Source of the DNA: Massilia violaceinigra
Lineage (GTDB): Bacteria; Pseudomonadota; Gammaproteobacteria; Burkholderiales; Burkholderiaceae_D
Assembly (NCBI RefSeq): GCF_002752675.1
Contig: NZ_CP024608.1
Location: forward strand, 3,472,001 to 3,536,000
Direction: 5' to 3'
DNA length: 64,000 nt
Position numbers and translations under genes: made by a program. The notes below the pieces were generated by a model that saw nothing but the letters and a program-made list of their open reading frames with translations, searched no databases and was not told the DNA's origin. How positions within the stretch are numbered: the first letter of the stretch is position 1; every line of letters starts with the position of its first letter. Below, in pieces: positions 52,882 through 63,100 of the stretch.

Positions 52882-54095
52882 GGAAGCACTGATTTATTCA
52901 TCCAACACCATGCCGGGCTCGGGCGATACCTGAGACAATAACAGCGCCTCCACGACCGCTCAATCGATCATGCAGAAGAGTTTTTCCGATCTCGAATACG
53001 CCGCCAAGAAGAAGTTGACACGTCGTGACGTGTTCCTGGCAAAGATAGACAGTGTGACGCCATGGTCGCAGTTGCATGCGCTGATCGAACCGTTCTATCC
53101 CAAGGTTGTAGGTGCTGGCCGCCCGCCGATCGGCTTGGCGCGCATGTTGCGGATGTACGTGGTCCAGCAGTGCTTCGGTTTGTCCGATGAGGGGATCGAG
53201 GACGCGGTCTATGACAGCCAGGCGATTCGTGGCTTCGTCGGTATCGACCTCAGTCGCGAGCAGGCGCCGGACGCCACGACGCTGTTGAAATTTCGCCGCT
53301 TGCTGGAGAAGAACGAGCTCACACGCAAGATCTTCGAAACGATCAACGGGCATTTGGCGGCCCAGGGTTTGATGATGCGCGAAGGCACGATTGTGGACGC
53401 CACGCTGATAGCGGCGCCGCCATCGACCAAGAACAAGGACAAAAAACGTGATCCCGAAATGCACCAGACGAAGAAGGGGAACGACTGGCACTTCGGGCTC
53501 AAAGCGCATATTGGTGTTGACGCGAAGTCGGGACTGGTACACACGGTGGTGGCCACTGCCGCCAATGTGGCTGATGTGACGCAGGCACATGCATTGCTGC
53601 ACGGCGATGAAGTGGCGGTACTGGGCGATGCGGGATACCAGGGCGTTGAAAAACGCGAAGAGAATCTTGAAACGAAAGTGACTTGGCACGTCGCAATGAA
53701 GAGAACCAAACGCAAGGCGCTGCCTGCCAACAAACTCGGCCGCATGACGGAAAAGCTGGAGCACTTGAAGGCAAGCGTGCGGGCCAAAGTTGAGCATCCG
53801 TTCCATGTCGTCAAGAACCTCTTTCGTCATCGGAAAGCGCGCTACCGCGGCTTGAAGAAAAACACTGCCCAACTGTTCACCCTGTTCGGCTTCGCGAACT
53901 TGATACTCGCGGGCCGGCAATTTACGGTCTCGGAAACCCGAACTCCGTCCTGACAATGAAAGGGCGAGAAAAACGCCCTTGAAACGGAAGAATTGGCCGC
54001 CTCAACTGTGTAGATATCGCCGATGCGGCTCGTCAGAAACGCGGCATCAAAAACTTTGCACCGCCAGCCAGAATCGTCAATAGATCAGCGCTTCC
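52882..54095 (+). mobile_element. IS5-family element (IS1031-like), innermost of the nest
   Basis: 1214 bp with ends GGAAGCACTGATTTATT and the complement of GGAAGCGCTGATCTATT, flanked by CTAA (52878-52881 and 54096-54099), the usual YTAR target of this group. Complete and the youngest insertion in the nest. Confidence 0.92.
52970..53953 (+). CDS. IS5-family transposase (IS1031-like)
   Basis: The 327-residue transposase has PPIGLARMLRMYVVQQCFGL, first Asp in GTIVDATLIAAPPSTKN, second Asp in VLGDAGYQGVEKRE and the glutamate-region VRAKVEHPFHVVKNLF with RYRGLKKNTAQ. All DDE residues are present and the frame is intact. Confidence 0.93.
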   Translation: MQKSFSDLEYAAKKKLTRRDVFLAKIDSVTPWSQLHALIEPFYPKVVGAGRPPIGLARMLRMYVVQQCFGLSDEGIEDAVYDSQAIRGFVGIDLSREQAPDATTLLKFRRLLEKNELTRKIFETINGHLAAQGLMMREGTIVDATLIAAPPSTKNKDKKRDPEMHQTKKGNDWHFGLKAHIGVDAKSGLVHTVVATAANVADVTQAHALLHGDEVAVLGDAGYQGVEKREENLETKVTWHVAMKRTKRKALPANKLGRMTEKLEHLKASVRAKVEHPFHVVKNLFRHRKARYRGLKKNTAQLFTLFGFANLILAGRQFTVSETRTPS

Positions 54096-55338
54096 CTAAA
54101 TCAGGTTGAGCGCTGGTTCGCTACCCTTACAGACAAACAGATTCGTCGTGGAACCCATCGCTCAACTCGCCAATTGGAGGATGCAATTCGCGCCTACCTC
54201 AAGATAAACAACGCCGAACCGAAGCCATTTATCTGGACAAAATCAGTAGACACTATCTTGGCAAGCATCGAGCGATTTTGTCTGCGAATTTCTAACTCAG
54301 GACACTAGCCGCGAGCGCGGCGGCCGTCCGCCTTTCCCCACCGAATTGATGGTGCGCGTACTGTTGATCCAACAGCTGTTCAACTTGAGCGATGAGCAGA
54401 TGGAATTCCAGCTGCTCGATCGCTTGAGCTTCCAGCGCTTTGCCGGCTTGCGCGCGAGTAGTCAGATCCCGGATCGGACGACGATCTGGACTTTCAAGGA
54501 GCGCTTGATCCAGGCCGGCGCCAGCGAGAGCGTATTCGATGCGGTCAATCGCCAACTGTCCCAGCACGGCTACATTGCGCGCGGCGGGCAGATGATCGAC
54601 GCGAGCATTGTGCAGGCGCCGAAACAGTCGCTGAACAAGGAAGAGAAAACCCTGGTCATGCAAGGCGCGATACCGGCCGGCTGGAAGCCGGCCAAGCGGC
54701 GTCAGAAGGATACGCAAGCGCGCTGGACGAAGAAACACGGCAAGTCCTACTTCGGCTATAAGGTCTCGGTCAACGCCGACAAACGCTACAAGCTGGTGCG
54801 CAAGATCAAGGTCAGCACGGCCAGCGAACATGACACCACGCATTTCGAGGAGGTGCTCGATCCCTCCAACACGAATCGCAACATCCTGGCCGACAAGGGT
54901 TACGTCGACGGCGAGCGCGAAGCGCGGTTGAACAAGCAGGGCTGGCGCATGCACATCCAGCGCAAAGGTAGCAAGGACAAGCCGATTTCCGATGCCCAGC
55001 AGCGCCGCAACCATCGCATCGCCAAGACACGCGCACGCGTCGAACACGTGTTCGCGGGCATGGCCCAGATGGGCGGCAAGGCGTTGCGCTCCATTGGCCT
55101 GGCGCGCGCCACGCTGCACCTGAACTGGAAGGTCGCTGCCTACAACTTGCAGCGCCTCGTCTACTTGAAGGAGGCAGGTATCGAGGCGTTCTAACGCCCG
55201 AGGTCCGTTCGGGCCGCCGAATTTGAGCAACGTAGCCTGAAAAAGAGGTCGGGAAACAACGTCGCTCGCGCAATGCGGGCCACATTCAAACACCCCGTTC
55301 GCAGGCAACCGCGAAATCACGGGTTATTCGAGGTGCCC

Positions 55339-55819
55339 TGTAGACGTCGAGCACCATGTACCAGTAAAAATACATGCCCTTCACGCCAGCCGGCAACCAT
55401 GTGATATCCCATGCCCACAGCCGGTTCGCTTCGGTCGCGCAGTGGCTCGTTACGACCCTGGTGCTGGGCTTCTTGGCACGTCCCCGGTGGTGCTGCTGCT
55501 TCTCGGCCTTTAAGATTCGGTAGACTGTCGATTCTGATGCCAGGTACTCGCCACGGTCAGCCAGCGTTGGCACGATCTGGCTTGGCGGGCTGCTGGCAAA
55601 TTCAGCGCTGTTGGCAACGAGGAGAATTTGCTGGCGTTCGTCTTCGCTCAATTTGTTTGCTGGTGCCACACGTCGACTGCCTTTGCGTCCATCGGCCAAG
55701 TTGCCACCGTCCTCCCGCAACCAGCGCTGATACGTGCGCTGGCTGATTCCAAGGGTCTCGCAAGCACTTCGACGCCGGCACTTGGCCTCCACGGCCTCTT
55801 CAACCAATGCAATCACCAA
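55339..55819 (-). pseudogene. IS3-family OrfB, truncated
   Basis: Starts MVIALVEEAVEAKCRRRSAC and reaches the first two catalytic aspartates (WAWDITWLP, YMVLDVY), then stops at the IS5 copy B end; the final Glu region is missing. OrfB is normally made by -1 frameshifting from orfA; the A7 run at 55876-55882 gives the expected A6G slippery site. Confidence 0.85.
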
Positions 55820-55839
55820 CTGGCGATCTGGGGTGCCGA

Positions 55840-56337
55840 TCAGTCGTCCTCGGGCTCCCCCCAGATCGCCTGGGCTTTTTTTCTGAGAATGATCAGCGCA
55901 GCCGCTTCGGCCAGTGCTTTCTCCTTGCGCTGTAAATCCTTCTGCAACTGCTTGATCTGCTTACGGTCGCTCTTGCTTTGCTCGCGAAATTCCCGTTTGA
56001 GCTCTCCAGGCGCCGCATTGGCCTGTAGGCAAACCTCGCGCCAGTCGGCAACCTGCTCGACGAATAGGCCTTTGCTGCGGCAGTATTCCGCAAGCTCCGC
56101 TTCATTCATGCGTGCCGTTTCAAGCACCACCCCAAACTTATCGGCCGACGACCACTCCACGGCGTTCTTTCCATTTCCCGGCACTGGCACTCCCTGCGAT
56201 TTCAAATTTCGTCGCCAAGTATAAAGTGTCTGTTCCGAGATCCCATTCTCTTTCGCCAATTCCGAAACCGGCTTGTTCTCCGGGGGCATCATTCGCCGTA
56301 AAATGGCTTCTTTGCGTTCTGCTGAGTAGCGATTCAC
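55840..56337 (-). CDS. IS3-family OrfA
   Basis: The 165-residue product has the IS3 helix-turn-helix (KPVSELAKENGISEQTLYTW) and a C-terminal leucine-zipper-like coil (KSDRKQIKQLQKDLQRKEKA). It ends after the slippery A-run near 55880. Alone it is a DNA-binding regulator of the element. Confidence 0.88.
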   Translation of the reverse strand: MNRYSAERKEAILRRMMPPENKPVSELAKENGISEQTLYTWRRNLKSQGVPVPGNGKNAVEWSSADKFGVVLETARMNEAELAEYCRSKGLFVEQVADWREVCLQANAAPGELKREFREQSKSDRKQIKQLQKDLQRKEKALAEAAALIILRKKAQAIWGEPEDD

Positions 56338-56403
56338 TGCATTTCTTTGCTCCGCCCCCGGTATGATTAAAGTGATTCAAGTGACGCGACATCTATCCTG
56401 ACA

Positions 56404-56708
56404 CAGGGGGCGAAGCATTCTCAAATGCGAACTCAAGTGCTTCCACGTCTCGGCTTTAATTCTCGGCCGGCTTTTATTTCGAGTCTAAATTTTCACCAAT
56501 TGTCACAGTGTTTCAACAGGTTGACGAAACACTTAGTTGCGAACTACCATCCATGACCGCGTCGCTATGCTGGGGGACTTCGATCCCCCTATTTTCGCTG
56601 GAGTTGCAGCTTCGCACCGGTCACGGGCGCCCGCTATGCATTTTGCATTCGCGCACCGCACAAGCGCGCTTCTCGACATGACGTGTGGTTTCAATCTTTG
56701 AGGAATAG
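56404..56708. other. upstream region of the three-gene defence operon
   Basis: No gene. TTGACG at about 56521-56526 is a possible -35, but no good -10 follows at 17 bases. The ribosome-binding site GAGGAA precedes 56709. Confidence 0.4.
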
Positions 56709-58607
56709 ATGGAAATGAATGGCTTAGCTTCTGTTGACCCAGGCTTTGCGCCGCCCGCGAGCGCATGGGTTCGTTTCTTGCGCTCCTACGGACCGACGCC
56801 GAACAATTTGAACTTGTTCGACGAATACATCACCGGCGCTCTCAATCGGGCGAAGGTCGCGCCAATTACCCTGTCAAGCCCGCAGCTCGATAAGATTGTC
56901 GCCCACGTTCAATCCGGCGCGCGGGGAGGACTGCTAATTGCAGGCACTGCTGGAGATGGAAAGACCTACCATTGTCGCGGATTATGGGCGGCGGTTGGCG
57001 GGGCACCGAAGGCTTGGGCAGACGCGAACTTGGTGAAGGAATTGACGTTGCCTGACGGCCGCGTGGCGGTTTTTGTCAAAGACCTGAGCGAATTGCGCGA
57101 CGAGCAGAGCGATGAAGTATTGATGATGCTGGAGCGGTGCGCGTTGGAAGGCGACGATTCCAAGTTCATGGTGATCGCAGCAAACCATGGCCAAATGCTC
57201 GAACGGCTGCGCGACCTCGGCCACAGGCAAGGGCGCGAACATCCGCTCAGGAAGCCATTGCAGGACGCCTTCTTGAGCGGAGGAAACCCACCTGGGCGCC
57301 TGGCGCTGTTCGACCTGAGTCGAATCGGCCATCGTGATTCTTTGGTTGAGGTCGTCCGTGCCGTATCGGAGCACAGCGAGTGGAAGAACTGTTCATCGTG
57401 CTCTCTGCAAGCGGATGGGAGGGTTTGCCCCATTTTCGAGAATCGTCGCCGTTTGCTGGGCGGCGGCGGGGAGGTGGCGTTTGTTCGCCGCTTGGGGGAC
57501 TTGGTGGATATCGCTCGGCTAAATGGATGGCATTTGCCAGTCCGCGACTTGCTGGCTCTGACCTCCAATATGATTCTCGGCCATCCGCTGGCCAAAGAGG
57601 GTCTCATGGCTTGCGCCGACATTCCCAAGATACAAGCGGACGGTTCAGTCGAGCAGGCGTCGCTCTATGGGAACGTGTTCGGTGCGAATTTGCCTGCGCG
57701 AAGGGCCATGGAAAGACCTGTCTTCAAAGCGTTGGCTTCCTTCGGCATCGGAGAGGAGTCCACAAGCCGCGCCGACGGACTGCTCGTCTACGGACACGAT
57801 GATGGAAAGCTCGCTGAATCTTTCGCGCGCCTTGTCGGCAGCGATCAGGTCTACGGCGCCACCCCTGGCTTCTTGTCCGCTCTCGAGCGTTATTTGGAAG
57901 GCGAGGAGACTGCGAGGTTGGAGAGCGAGACCGATGAGTTCATGGAGCGCTTGGTATCGCAGCGACGTCGACTGTTCTTCACCCTGCCTGATGGCGAGGC
58001 GGCCTATCCGTATTGGGGCATGACCGCGTTTAGGTTCGGAGGGGACTATTTAGACACCATCGCGGCGTTGGCAGAACGCAAGCCCATTAGCGACAGCGTC
58101 CGCTCGCGATTGGTCCGAGGACTCAACCGCGTCATGACGGGATTGCTGATCGAGAATACGGACAACATTTTCGTGGCCAGCTCCGGAGGATTTACTCAGT
58201 CGCGGGTGAGCGTGCTATGCGACACTGAGGTCCCCGCCAAACGCGACCGCGGGACGGGCATGATGATCAAGCTTGACAAGCAGACTGATCGGGCATGCTT
58301 GGACATCGCCCTGGCCCCGGGTGTTGGAAATGCCGTCTCGTTTTCATTGTCGCCGATCAGATTCGAGTTCCTCTGCCGCGTAGCCATAGGCGCATTGCCA
58401 GGAAGTTTTTCCAACGAATGCCTGGAAGACATGCTGGCGTTCAAAGCTAAGTTGCTCAGGAAGGCGGAGGTGATCCTCGACATGCGTCCTGCTGGAGAAG
58501 ACGACGAGGCGGGCATCGAGGACCATTCGATCAAACTGCGGTTCATCGAGATAGAACAGCACGGCCTCGGATTTTCCCGGCCGGTCACCGTGAGGATCTC
58601 CGCGTGA
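56709..58607 (+). CDS. P-loop ATPase, candidate DptF-like restriction component
   Basis: The 632-residue product starts after GAGGAA. Walker A is at residues 79-87 (LLIAGTAGDGKTYH). A Cys cluster at 228, 231 and 240 (NCSSCSLQADGRVCPIF) could bind zinc. The SGDGK-type P-loop, the Cys cluster and the position ahead of a mid-size and a giant partner resemble DptF of phosphorothioate-dependent restriction systems, as I remember the family. No definite match can be claimed without a profile search. The stop overlaps the next start by four bases (GTGA). Confidence 0.55.
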   Translation: MEMNGLASVDPGFAPPASAWVRFLRSYGPTPNNLNLFDEYITGALNRAKVAPITLSSPQLDKIVAHVQSGARGGLLIAGTAGDGKTYHCRGLWAAVGGAPKAWADANLVKELTLPDGRVAVFVKDLSELRDEQSDEVLMMLERCALEGDDSKFMVIAANHGQMLERLRDLGHRQGREHPLRKPLQDAFLSGGNPPGRLALFDLSRIGHRDSLVEVVRAVSEHSEWKNCSSCSLQADGRVCPIFENRRRLLGGGGEVAFVRRLGDLVDIARLNGWHLPVRDLLALTSNMILGHPLAKEGLMACADIPKIQADGSVEQASLYGNVFGANLPARRAMERPVFKALASFGIGEESTSRADGLLVYGHDDGKLAESFARLVGSDQVYGATPGFLSALERYLEGEETARLESETDEFMERLVSQRRRLFFTLPDGEAAYPYWGMTAFRFGGDYLDTIAALAERKPISDSVRSRLVRGLNRVMTGLLIENTDNIFVASSGGFTQSRVSVLCDTEVPAKRDRGTGMMIKLDKQTDRACLDIALAPGVGNAVSFSLSPIRFEFLCRVAIGALPGSFSNECLEDMLAFKAKLLRKAEVILDMRPAGEDDEAGIEDHSIKLRFIEIEQHGLGFSRPVTVRISA

Positions 58608-60121
58608 GGAAAAAGATAAAGAATGTAGACTTCGCTGTGGACGAACACATTTGGGGGCACCGGCTTTACGACGAGCAGCTGCCGCACTTGACGGTCCTGG
58701 AGTTCCTGGGCGTGCTCGGCTCGAATACTGCCGCGCCGCTCGCCAGTCCAAGCGAACAAGTTCATTATCGGCCGCAGCGGCAAATACGTCTTCGAGCACT
58801 TTTGTTCAACAATCCGTTTGTCGAGTCCATTCGGGAACGACCCATTTCGGACGAGGAGAAGTGGCGCGAGTGGATGGATCGCTTCGAGGACGATTCCACC
58901 AAGCTCGGCGATCAGGACATGGGTTATCTCCGAGCGGTTTTCGCCAGCTTTGACGATTTCGCCAAAGCTATCGAGCTGCTGCGCTCTTCCGCCTTCGAGG
59001 CTAGAAGCAACAAGCGGTGGAGTTCCAAATTTGTGTTCCCCTTCGGGCCGGACGCTTTGTATGAAGATTTGCGCATCGACGCCAAAGGCGGCGCGTCCAA
59101 CGACAGAAGATTTTTCGCTCGCACTGGCGAATTGCTTTATCTGATGCTTTCCCGGGCAAAGCGCGGTCCGGAGCTAGGAGCCAAACTTGTCGAACGACTC
59201 TTCGATCAAAACAAGACAATGAACAGGCTGGTGAAGGCGATGCAGGGCGAAGCTCAGCTAGTCGATGCGGCTCGCGAAGTGGGGCCGCTGCCTTACGAAA
59301 GCCATCCAAGATTCGACCGGATGTGCGAAGATTGGCTCGCCATCCTGTCGCGGGACATGCCCGTCTACGACGCCCTCGAACATTTGATCGTCAACGCTGG
59401 GCTCAACTTGCTGCTCTATTTCCTCGAGTGCGCGAAGACGGTCGCGGGAGACGCCGACCCGGTCGAGATGGTGTGTGAGATTGTCGCCCAGAGAACGAAG
59501 GTCCGGGCGCTGTCAGGGGACTCCTATCACGCGAATCAAGCGCTTTCAGTGAGGGCTATTCGAGCGGAGGTCGAGAGCGTCAAGCTCGACCCACGTTGGG
59601 ACGCGGCCATGCAGTCGAATAGCTTGGAGGTTGGCTGCGTGGACTTGATGCGCGAAATGTTCCAATGGCCCACGGACGACGACGACGACAAGGAATATTT
59701 GAACCTTAGGGGGGACGAGCTCGTGGCGAAGCTGGTCGAGAAGGCCGAGTCCCGCCATGAGCAGCACGTCGGAAAGATCCATGCGACGTGGTCGAAATCC
59801 ATCGGATTGAGCTCGCGGCGGCTGTCGCGAAGAAACCGCTACGCGCCGAACGATCGACTGCTTAAAACGCTGGTGGTCACGATCGTAGAAACTCGCATGC
59901 AGTTCGACGAATTTCTCAGCGAAGCAAAGCGGCGATATGGCATCGTGATTGGCGACGTCGAAGGGGCACGGCTCGTGTTGGAAAAACGGGTAGATCAAGA
60001 CGCTCTCAGCGACAACCGCAGAAATCTAGAGACCCGCCTGGTCGGCCTTGGGTTGGTCCGCCGACTCTCCGACTCATGCTCTTTTGTTGAAAATCCATTT
60101 AGCTCCCAGGGGGATGAATAA
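58604..60121 (+). CDS. unknown protein, candidate DptG-like restriction component
   Basis: The 505-residue product begins at GTG 58604, overlapping the ATPase stop, and ends at TAA 60121, which shares one base with the next ATG. It is all-helical and soluble, with no nucleotide-binding motif; recognisable stretches are RRNRYAPNDRLLKTLVVTIV and MQFDEFLSEAKRRYGIVIGD. The tight coupling on both sides means the three proteins are made in fixed ratio and probably form one complex. The DptG label rests on order and size only. Confidence 0.5.
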   Translation: MRKKIKNVDFAVDEHIWGHRLYDEQLPHLTVLEFLGVLGSNTAAPLASPSEQVHYRPQRQIRLRALLFNNPFVESIRERPISDEEKWREWMDRFEDDSTKLGDQDMGYLRAVFASFDDFAKAIELLRSSAFEARSNKRWSSKFVFPFGPDALYEDLRIDAKGGASNDRRFFARTGELLYLMLSRAKRGPELGAKLVERLFDQNKTMNRLVKAMQGEAQLVDAAREVGPLPYESHPRFDRMCEDWLAILSRDMPVYDALEHLIVNAGLNLLLYFLECAKTVAGDADPVEMVCEIVAQRTKVRALSGDSYHANQALSVRAIRAEVESVKLDPRWDAAMQSNSLEVGCVDLMREMFQWPTDDDDDKEYLNLRGDELVAKLVEKAESRHEQHVGKIHATWSKSIGLSSRRLSRRNRYAPNDRLLKTLVVTIVETRMQFDEFLSEAKRRYGIVIGDVEGARLVLEKRVDQDALSDNRRNLETRLVGLGLVRRLSDSCSFVENPFSSQGDE

Positions 60122-63100
60122 TGCTGGCCGATCGCATCATTGGACGCGTTGGCGCCGATATCCTCGCCGAGCGGCTGTCCAACTCGCGGCAAGCAGACGG
60201 CCGACTCTTTGACACGGCAGCACTTTTCAGGCTCGACAAACTCTCGTCGGCGCAGATTGCTTCGGTCGCTCGCGAAATTCTGGCGAATCCTTCGTTGTTG
60301 GCGCGGATAGACCTTCGCATCCCTGCGTCTTTGGTCGAAGGCCAAGGATTGCCCGAAGAAGCGTTGACGTCCATGAACGCCGGGGCCGTCCGGAATGCCG
60401 GGACCGACAAAGAAGCTCTGTTGACCGCCAATGGCAATGAACACAACCTTGCGGACACGTTGGGCCATGTGACTGCGCTCGGCGCCAAAGAGTTTCGGGC
60501 CAATGAAAGCGCATGGGTCACTGCGACGTGCCATGCCGCGGCGATGACGCCGACGCCTGACGATCGTGGGGTTTTCAAGGCGGCCCTCAAGGGTTTGATT
60601 TCGACGTCGGACTTGTCGCTGGACCAACTCGCGGACTTTTGCTCGATGGTTAGCGAAGGTTCGACTGTCCAAGGCCTCGCCGTGAGGGATGCTTTGGGCT
60701 GGGCGCTGCCATGCGTTGGCCTCCCCCGCGACACGTCTTTCTTCTCAAACGCAAAAACCTTTGGCCCGGCTGTCGGACCTTGGAAGAAGGCGTTCGACAA
60801 GCTCTTCGCGAACCGCGCTCCGCTTTTGGCTCGGCTGCGACCGAACGGCCAGCCATTGGATCCGGAGGAAATGCATCAGAGGCTGACAGAAAATACGGAT
60901 GTGATTGACGCCAGCGTCCGCGTTGCTTTGGAGGCGTTCATCGACGCTCCGTTTGGAGTGGACGAACGAACCTCGAACGCCATCGCGCTGCTCGAATGGG
61001 AGCGAGACGGAGTCCACCTCATATTCGACAAGCCCCGTGTTCAACAGCGTGGCTTGGCCGACGCCACATTGCATTTCTTCGACCACCAATGCGCCGACGA
61101 CGACGTTCTCGACGCGCGTTGGCGCAAACATTTGGATGAGCTGCGCGCTCGCGAACGCCGCACCGATTGGGTCGAAGACGATGACGAGGCTTTCTTTGAG
61201 CTTCACCGTCGCTATTTGGAGCAGGACAAGTCCCTCCATGGCCGTTGGGAGAAGGCCATCTTCGGCAAGGCGCTTGAATGCCATGACTTCCTCGATGGAT
61301 TTACCGATGTCGCCTACCGGCTAGTCTCGGGAGCAGGGGACACTGGAAAAGAGCGGATCCTGCGCTTCACGGTCACGAAGGGGCGCAAGGAGTGGCGAGA
61401 GCGATTCAATCATGACGTAGGAGCCTATTTCTCCTCTATGTATCGCGGCATCAAGGAGCTCATGGGCGCCAAGGTCGACTGGAAAGTCGAGCGGATGCGG
61501 AACGCCAATCTGCCCGATCCCTTGTTTCAATATCCGGCGTTCTTTGCCCGCGAATTGGAACTGCAAGGGAAGATCAAGCCGTGCGCTTCGCTTGCCAAAG
61601 CTGCGACACAAATAAAATTCGAAGTGGCCTTGGTCGAGTGTCCAGGCGAACGCGAAATAATCCTGGACAAGACTCAGCTCGTTTGGAACTACCGCCCAGA
61701 TTCCATTGGCCTATCGTTGGTCGAAGATATGCTGCGGCTCAAGGAAAAAGGATCGGTTGGTCGTTCAGAGGTTCCGCGTCGCGTGGTCAGCAAGAAGGGG
61801 GGCGTCCAAAGCGTTTCACTCTTGGACACTTCGACCTTGGAGGCCACCTATTCTCGCGATGCTGGGTCGCTCGTGCCGCAGGTGGCGAAGCTTGGCAACC
61901 TCCGCCATCAAATCAAGCAAAGCATCAACGAACTTGCTGCCGAGGACCGGATCACCGCGGATCAGAAGACGGAGATCAGGGCCGCGTGGGATGCGTTCGA
62001 GGACGACTACATCAAGGCGTTCGACGATTTCATTGGCGTCGGACTTCATGGCGAGGCCGTGCTCAGGCAAGCCGAGTCGTTCGCCGCGCTTCTGCGAACC
62101 TTGGCGACCCATGCGCGGGGCGACGTATGTCGCTCCAAGCTAGTCGCCGCCGTGCTTACGATCGGGACCGTGACAGTGCTCGGCGAGCAGCCGTGCCTCA
62201 TCATCCCGCCGTGGCATCCCGAGCGGATGAAGGCGTTGGCGGTCAAGACGCGTCGCGTCGCTGGACTGGTCACGCATATTCTCGGAGGCCGAAACGTCCT
62301 CTTTGGAGATCGTGGCATATTCTTCCGCGAGTTCTCCGAGGAGCTTGCCCATCCCTTCTATCCTGAGATCGCCGTTGCCCAACGCGGAGGCTCCCCGCTC
62401 CTTCTCACTGAATGCAGCACCGTCAACGGTTACAGTCTTTTTGAAGAGCCGGTGCGCGGAGGGGGCGAGGCGATGACCGACGTCGATCCAGCGGCGGCGG
62501 CCAAGCAGGTGCGCGAGCTGCTCGAACGCTATATCGGATTGCAGCCGCACGAGGCGAGCAATCTAAGCGTCCTGCTTTATAACGCCGACGCTGCGGAGCT
62601 GCCGTTGGCTGTAGTGAGAGAGCTTTCGAATATGCAGGCGGAGACGGGTTTCCAATGCAGCATATCGGTTCGACACCGCGACCCGGCCAAGCTCCGCCGG
62701 GTCTACGCGGAGCTTGTAACCAAATCCGGCGACGACCCCGATTTGCCCATCGTCAGCGAGACTTCGGACAATTTCATTTCAAAGCTACGGATATCGGTTT
62801 CGCCGTCGTCGGTCACTCCGATCGCCGCGGACGATGGTTTCCGGGCGTTCGATGTGGCTTTCCTCCATGACGTGGTGTCGCGAACGGCGCGCGTCGAATG
62901 GATTAATGTGGAGTGGACCAATGAGCGTCCAAGCTTGGAACATGCCCCGTCGAGATGGTCCTACCGCAGCGTGTCCGGCGAGAATGAGCTCAAATCGACG
63001 ACTTTTCTGACCTGCCCGAGGCAGACCGCGTCGGGATGGGCGTATGTCTCGGCAGTCGCATCGGTGATTCGACAGACCGACCCTCCGGCAGGCGCCCTGT

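Larger units (their letters stand above)
51923..54305 (+). mobile_element. IS630-family element, interrupted by an IS1031-type IS5
   Basis: Ends GTGTCCCGAGTTAAAA and the complement of GTGTCCTGAGTTAGAA; flanked by TA dinucleotides at 51921-51922 and 54306-54307, the target duplication of IS630. Without the nested element and its 4-bp duplication it is 1165 bp. Confidence 0.9.
51990..54308 (+). pseudogene. IS630-family transposase, split by an IS5-type element
   Basis: 5' part at 51990-52881 (start [18 protein letters not shown], or 52002 after GGAGG) and 3' part at 54100-54308. Joined, it is a normal IS630 DDE transposase: [27 protein letters not shown] and [19 protein letters not shown], with the break exactly inside the last motif. 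The stop TAG uses the TA target site. Confidence 0.9.
51784..55194 (+). pseudogene. IS5-family transposase, copy B, split by IS630
   Basis: The first 46 codons plus one base lie at 51784-51922 (MIKTSLFADQEREAKLNKLG...AAPRP) and the rest at 54308-55194 (SRERGGRPPFPTELMVRV...). Joining them after removing the element and one TA restores a 341-residue frame, the same length as copy A. The interrupted gene cannot make a full transposase. Confidence 0.9.
51718..55338 (+). mobile_element. IS5-family element, copy B, interrupted by IS630
   Basis: Ends GGGCACCTCGAAAAACCC (51718) and the complement of GGGCACCTCGAATAACCCG (to 55338) bound a second, divergent copy in plus orientation, four bases (TAAA) after copy A. 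The left flank is TAAA and the right flank TGTA, so no matching duplication remains. The right end abuts a broken IS3 transposase gene. Confidence 0.85.
55339..56403 (-). mobile_element. IS3-family element, 3' truncated
   Basis: The minus-strand 5' end begins TGTCAGGATAGATGTCGCG at 56403 and covers orfA and the start of orfB. The rest was lost where IS5 copy B ends (55338). No duplication can be assessed. Confidence 0.82.
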
